A stretch of 8,086 nucleotides of DNA from JBIKWN01 sp044376365 (GTDB lineage: Bacteria > Bdellovibrionota_C > UBA2361 > JBIKWN01), in assembly GCA_044376365.1 (NCBI GenBank), contig JBILLA010000115.1, positions 1 through 8,086 on the forward strand, given 5' to 3'. Below, piece after piece: positions 6,039-8,086 of the stretch. How positions within the stretch are numbered: position 1 is the stretch's first letter; every line of letters begins with the position of its first letter. A model generated the notes under the pieces. It ran no database searches. It was not told where the DNA came from and saw nothing but the letters and a program-made list of their open reading frames with translations. The translations under genes were made by a program, and so were the position numbers.

Positions 6039-6488
6039 TTAGAAAGTCATCGCTGGTGATGTTTGTGACACATCTAAGCACACCTTACTACATTGCTGCA
6101 TCGTTCGTGGGAGAGGCTCGGGATTCTGGCCTGGTTCAGTAGGAATATTTGCTCCCTTCACACATGCTTGTCGCGCAATTCTTGTACCGGGGATGATGAC
6201 CATAATCGGGCTGCCATCTTTGTTGAAGCAGTTATAGCCTTGCAGGCATAAATTACAATAGCCAGCCCAGTTTTCACCTCCACTTGGTGGAAAGGCACAG
6301 TCATAGCGCTTCCCATCGCCAGCATAGTAGCACGTACAATCCTGAGTATTTGGTCCAAAATTGGTTGATGGATCGCACTGTGCACTACGGTCACCTGAAT
6401 TTGTTGTCTGTGCAAATGCTATACTAGACGAGATCGTTAAAGCTAAGAGCCCAATCAAAAGTGCACTATATGTTTGCGATAATTTCAT
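6039..6488 (-). CDS. Secreted cysteine-rich protein, unknown family
   Basis: A 149-residue exported protein of unknown family. It begins with a clear Sec signal peptide (MKLSQTYSALLIGLLALTI, then SSSIAFA) with an A-F-A cleavage site before QTT at about residue 27. The mature chain has ten cysteines, with spacings such as DCTC and YCNLC and a late CSKVC, plus several Gly and Pro. It probably folds with disulfides in the periplasm, at the surface or outside the cell. The Pro-rich segment PTEPGQNPEPLPR (about 116-128) may be a linker before the last cysteine pair. There is no recognisable SD before its ATG. It lies 31 bp downstream of the small secreted gene at 6520-6822, so the two are probably co-transcribed. 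Confidence 0.72.
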   Translation of the reverse strand: MKLSQTYSALLIGLLALTISSSIAFAQTTNSGDRSAQCDPSTNFGPNTQDCTCYYAGDGKRYDCAFPPSGGENWAGYCNLCLQGYNCFNKDGSPIMVIIPGTRIARQACVKGANIPTEPGQNPEPLPRTMQQCSKVCLDVSQTSPAMTF

Positions 6489-6519
6489 AATTTGATTATT
6501 TGGAATTAACGTTATTTTT

Positions 6520-6822
6520 CTATTTAGCTAAAGTCGAATCTTTCTGAAGGATAGGAATAACATTGCATCCTATTTTTCCATCTCGTACGACGACCTCGCC
6601 TCCCTGTATTTTACACCAGTAACACGTTTGGAATTCAGGGCTCTCTGTGCGAGTTTGTCCTGGCTTGAGGTTAGCTAAAACCTCACACTCTGCAACGATA
6701 CCTTGTGCAACTCCAAGAGGAGACTTGGATGGAGTTGATGTATCATAACTTAACGTCTGAGCAGATACCGATGATGAGAATACTGCGGCTACCGCTAAAA
6801 TTAAAATTATCTTCTGCTTCAT
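6520..6822 (-). CDS. Small exported protein with four cysteines, unknown family
   Basis: A 100-residue exported protein. The start at 6822 is favoured because it is preceded by AGAAGGGAG (6824-6832 on the complement) and opens directly into a signal peptide, MKQKIILILAVAAVF, with V-S-A before QTL at about residue 21. The frame is open further upstream to 6966, but that extension lacks such features. The mature part has four cysteines (one alone, C-Y-W-C, then one near the end), fewer than its two neighbours. The C-Y-W-C pair could be a redox or metal site or simply structural. It is the first gene of the minus-strand cassette. Its stop codon region repeats the 12 bp that form the stop overlap of the M50/TPR junction. 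Confidence 0.7.
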   Translation of the reverse strand: MKQKIILILAVAAVFSSSVSAQTLSYDTSTPSKSPLGVAQGIVAECEVLANLKPGQTRTESPEFQTCYWCKIQGGEVVVRDGKIGCNVIPILQKDSTLAK

Positions 6823-6971
6823 ACTCCCTTCTTTGTTATAGAGACTACAACTTGAAAATTTACCTCGGATATCCGTTTGAAAATCTTTAGGTTTAGAAAC
6901 TAGAACAGATAAATGCTCCCTTATCTTTACATGAGCCCTGAAAGATATATGAAATAGAGTTGTCAATGCCC

Positions 6972-7184
6972 CCCCTTTTCACCGTTTGCCTCCTAGCCTC
7001 ATGCATCTATCCACTGTGGCATGAACCACTTGCTCTGCTTGCACTTGTCGGACTGGGCTATGGTATTATCTATGTCACTGCGCTACATATTTTGATGTTC
7101 TTTTCGCTCCTGGCATGGGCCGCAGGAGGCGTGCCGATCCTCGAAGCATTCTGTAAAAGTATTTTTGGCGGACTATTTAGCTAA
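6972..7184 (+). pseudogene. 3' fragment of M50-like protease gene with internal deletion
   Basis: It encodes residues matching 120-216 of the intact M50-like protein at 4626-5276, joined in frame across a loss of 27 residues (D152-I178). The missing part includes DIHPGQTD, and the HELKH motif is absent because the fragment starts downstream of it. In the first 32 codons there are 17 base differences from the intact gene but only one amino-acid change (Ile to Leu). The sequence therefore diverged while still under selection and became a fragment later. An ATG at 6966 leaves the frame open, but no function is expected. Confidence 0.9.
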
Positions 7185-7262
7185 TCGTAGAGCAAGAGGA
7201 GCAAGCGGCCCCCGAAGCGTTCGGTCATCTCGTAAAACAGCCTCTACTTCTTTTGAATTATC
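6972..7262. repeat. Right copy of duplicated M50/TPR gene junction
   Basis: Direct repeat of 4983-5354. It is identical to the left copy at 7134-7229 and diverged on both sides. In this copy the TPR gene is the intact one and the M50 gene is the fragment. The identical tracts are 1,908 bp apart, which gives the size of the inserted unit. Confidence 0.93.
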
Positions 7263-8086
7263 AAGCACTGATAGCTCAACTGTTTCACCTCGGTGCTGCA
7301 GAAGCTTACCAACAAGTATAGAAAGTAAGGTTCTATCAAAGACATCCTGTGCATCACGTGGCTGTCCCTTGAGGGACGCAGCCATGTGCTCTTTTGCCAT
7401 ATCAAGATCTTCATTCAGAAGCGCTGTTTCAACTCGCCGCAGATGATAATCAAGCGAGCCATCACCTCCAGCTGGTAATATCTGAGTAAACCATGTCTGA
7501 GCAGCGTAAGCTTGCCCGTACTGTAAAAGCAAACCAATATGCTTAAGACCTTCCGTCATCGAGCCGCTCACCTGATAGGCGTAGATTGAGTAGCAAAACG
7601 AATCCTCAATATCACCCATACGAGTTGCAAGATTTGCAAGTGAACGACTATAGGCAATCATCGCAGCGCGATCTTCGCGGGTCTCAGCCTCGGTGAGCCC
7701 TTCAATAAGAAACTGCTTGGCCTTTTCAAACTGCCGCTGTTCAGTATAAATTTTTCCAAGCCATAATCGGTAGGTCAGGTTTAAGGGGTCTTGCGCAAAC
7801 AGCTTCTGAAAAATCACAAACGATTCTTCAAAGCGTTCCTGTAAAAAAAGAGACGTACCAAGGTTCAAAAGAATGCGCTCTGCACGAGGCTGCAACCAAA
7901 GCGCCTGACGAAATCGAAACTCACCATCAACATAACGACCACGAGCCACGTAACTCAGCCCTTCATTATTCAGGCGCAACGCATCAACTTCTGCTTCAGG
8001 TACAGCCTGCTGCCTGGTTGACTCTTCAGGCGCCATAAAGCAGCCCATCATAACAAGGCTTGCCAGCATAGTTGATGTTGCAAGGA
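7173..8086 (-). CDS. TPR-repeat probable lipoprotein (5' end outside window)
   Basis: A tetratricopeptide-repeat protein of about 300 visible residues. Counted from the ATG at 8069, TPR-like helical pairs run at roughly 31-64, 65-98 and 99-132, with typical A/G-Y and F-x-x-A positions, followed by more helical, less regular sequence to the end. The N-terminal LVMMGC (Cys10) resembles a lipobox. However, the ATG at 8069 lacks the positive charges expected before it, and the frame stays open with hydrophobic and small residues (LATST) to the window edge. The true start is therefore probably outside the window. As a TPR lipoprotein it would sit at a membrane and scaffold protein contacts; partners are unknown. 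Its stop overlaps that of the M50 fragment by 12 bp. It is the intact member of the duplicated junction. Confidence 0.83.
   Translation of the reverse strand, partial: LATSTMLASLVMMGCFMAPEESTRQQAVPEAEVDALRLNNEGLSYVARGRYVDGEFRFRQALWLQPRAERILLNLGTSLFLQERFEESFVIFQKLFAQDPLNLTYRLWLGKIYTEQRQFEKAKQFLIEGLTEAETREDRAAMIAYSRSLANLATRMGDIEDSFCYSIYAYQVSGSMTEGLKHIGLLLQYGQAYAAQTWFTQILPAGGDGSLDYHLRRVETALLNEDLDMAKEHMAASLKGQPRDAQDVFDRTLLSILVGKLLQHRGETVELSVLDNSKEVEAVLRDDRTLRGPLAPLALRLAK

Noticed and set aside
6026..6040. Intrinsic terminator after the second cassette gene
   Set aside because: The stem is only five pairs, overlaps the stop codon and lacks an adjoining T-run.
6823..6966. N-terminal extension of the first cassette gene to 6966
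   Set aside because: The ATG at 6822 has an SD-like site and opens a signal peptide; the extension would bury that signal 48 residues in.
6960..7184. Intact small membrane protein gene on the plus strand
   Set aside because: It is a truncated, internally deleted copy of the M50-like gene without the catalytic motif.
7165..7446. Arg/Ser-rich plus-strand open frame
   Set aside because: It is the antisense of the well-supported TPR gene and has shadow-like composition.

Overview
The window looks like part of a bacterial chromosome. It carries an oxygen-dependent haem-pathway oxidase, a SpoIIE/PP2C-type phosphatase, Sec signal peptides ending in A-x-A and a probable lipoprotein, which together point to a bacterium. 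It also encodes a small histone-fold protein, which is uncommon in bacteria. I cannot name the phylum from sequence alone. Shine-Dalgarno (SD) sites are strong before the histone gene and one small secreted-protein gene, and weak or absent before several others.

Left part (1-4096). A HemY/HemG-like protoporphyrinogen oxidase gene runs in from the left edge. Its 3' end overlaps, tail to tail and by about 150 bp, a DUF2231-like membrane protein gene on the minus strand. That gene is coupled through a TAATG stop/start to an upstream gene for a degenerate receiver domain fused to a PP2C (SpoIIE) phosphatase. Divergent from the phosphatase gene, after only 47 bp, is a large unrecognised membrane protein with about seven membrane segments and a soluble C-terminal domain.

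Middle (4098-5276). A minus-strand histone-fold gene lies one base beyond the end of that membrane protein gene. Its roughly 270-bp upstream region contains a GC-rich, potentially structured leader with two mutually exclusive hairpins, embedded in AT-rich promoter DNA. Divergent from it is an M50-like membrane metalloprotease gene with an HELKH motif.

Right part (4983-8086). The 3' end of the M50 gene meets the 3' end of a TPR lipoprotein gene, and this junction is present twice, about 1.9 kb apart. The left copy has the intact M50 gene and a decayed TPR tail. The right copy has the intact TPR gene and an M50 tail with an 81-bp in-frame deletion. The two copies are identical for 96 bp at the centre and diverge on both sides. 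This is what a single crossover would leave after integration of foreign DNA carrying a diverged version of the junction. Between the copies sit three minus-strand genes for small exported proteins, two of them very rich in cysteine, with AT-rich spacers. I recognise none of the three. They form an accessory cassette in an otherwise compact chromosome and, with the histone gene and its leader, are the most interesting content here.
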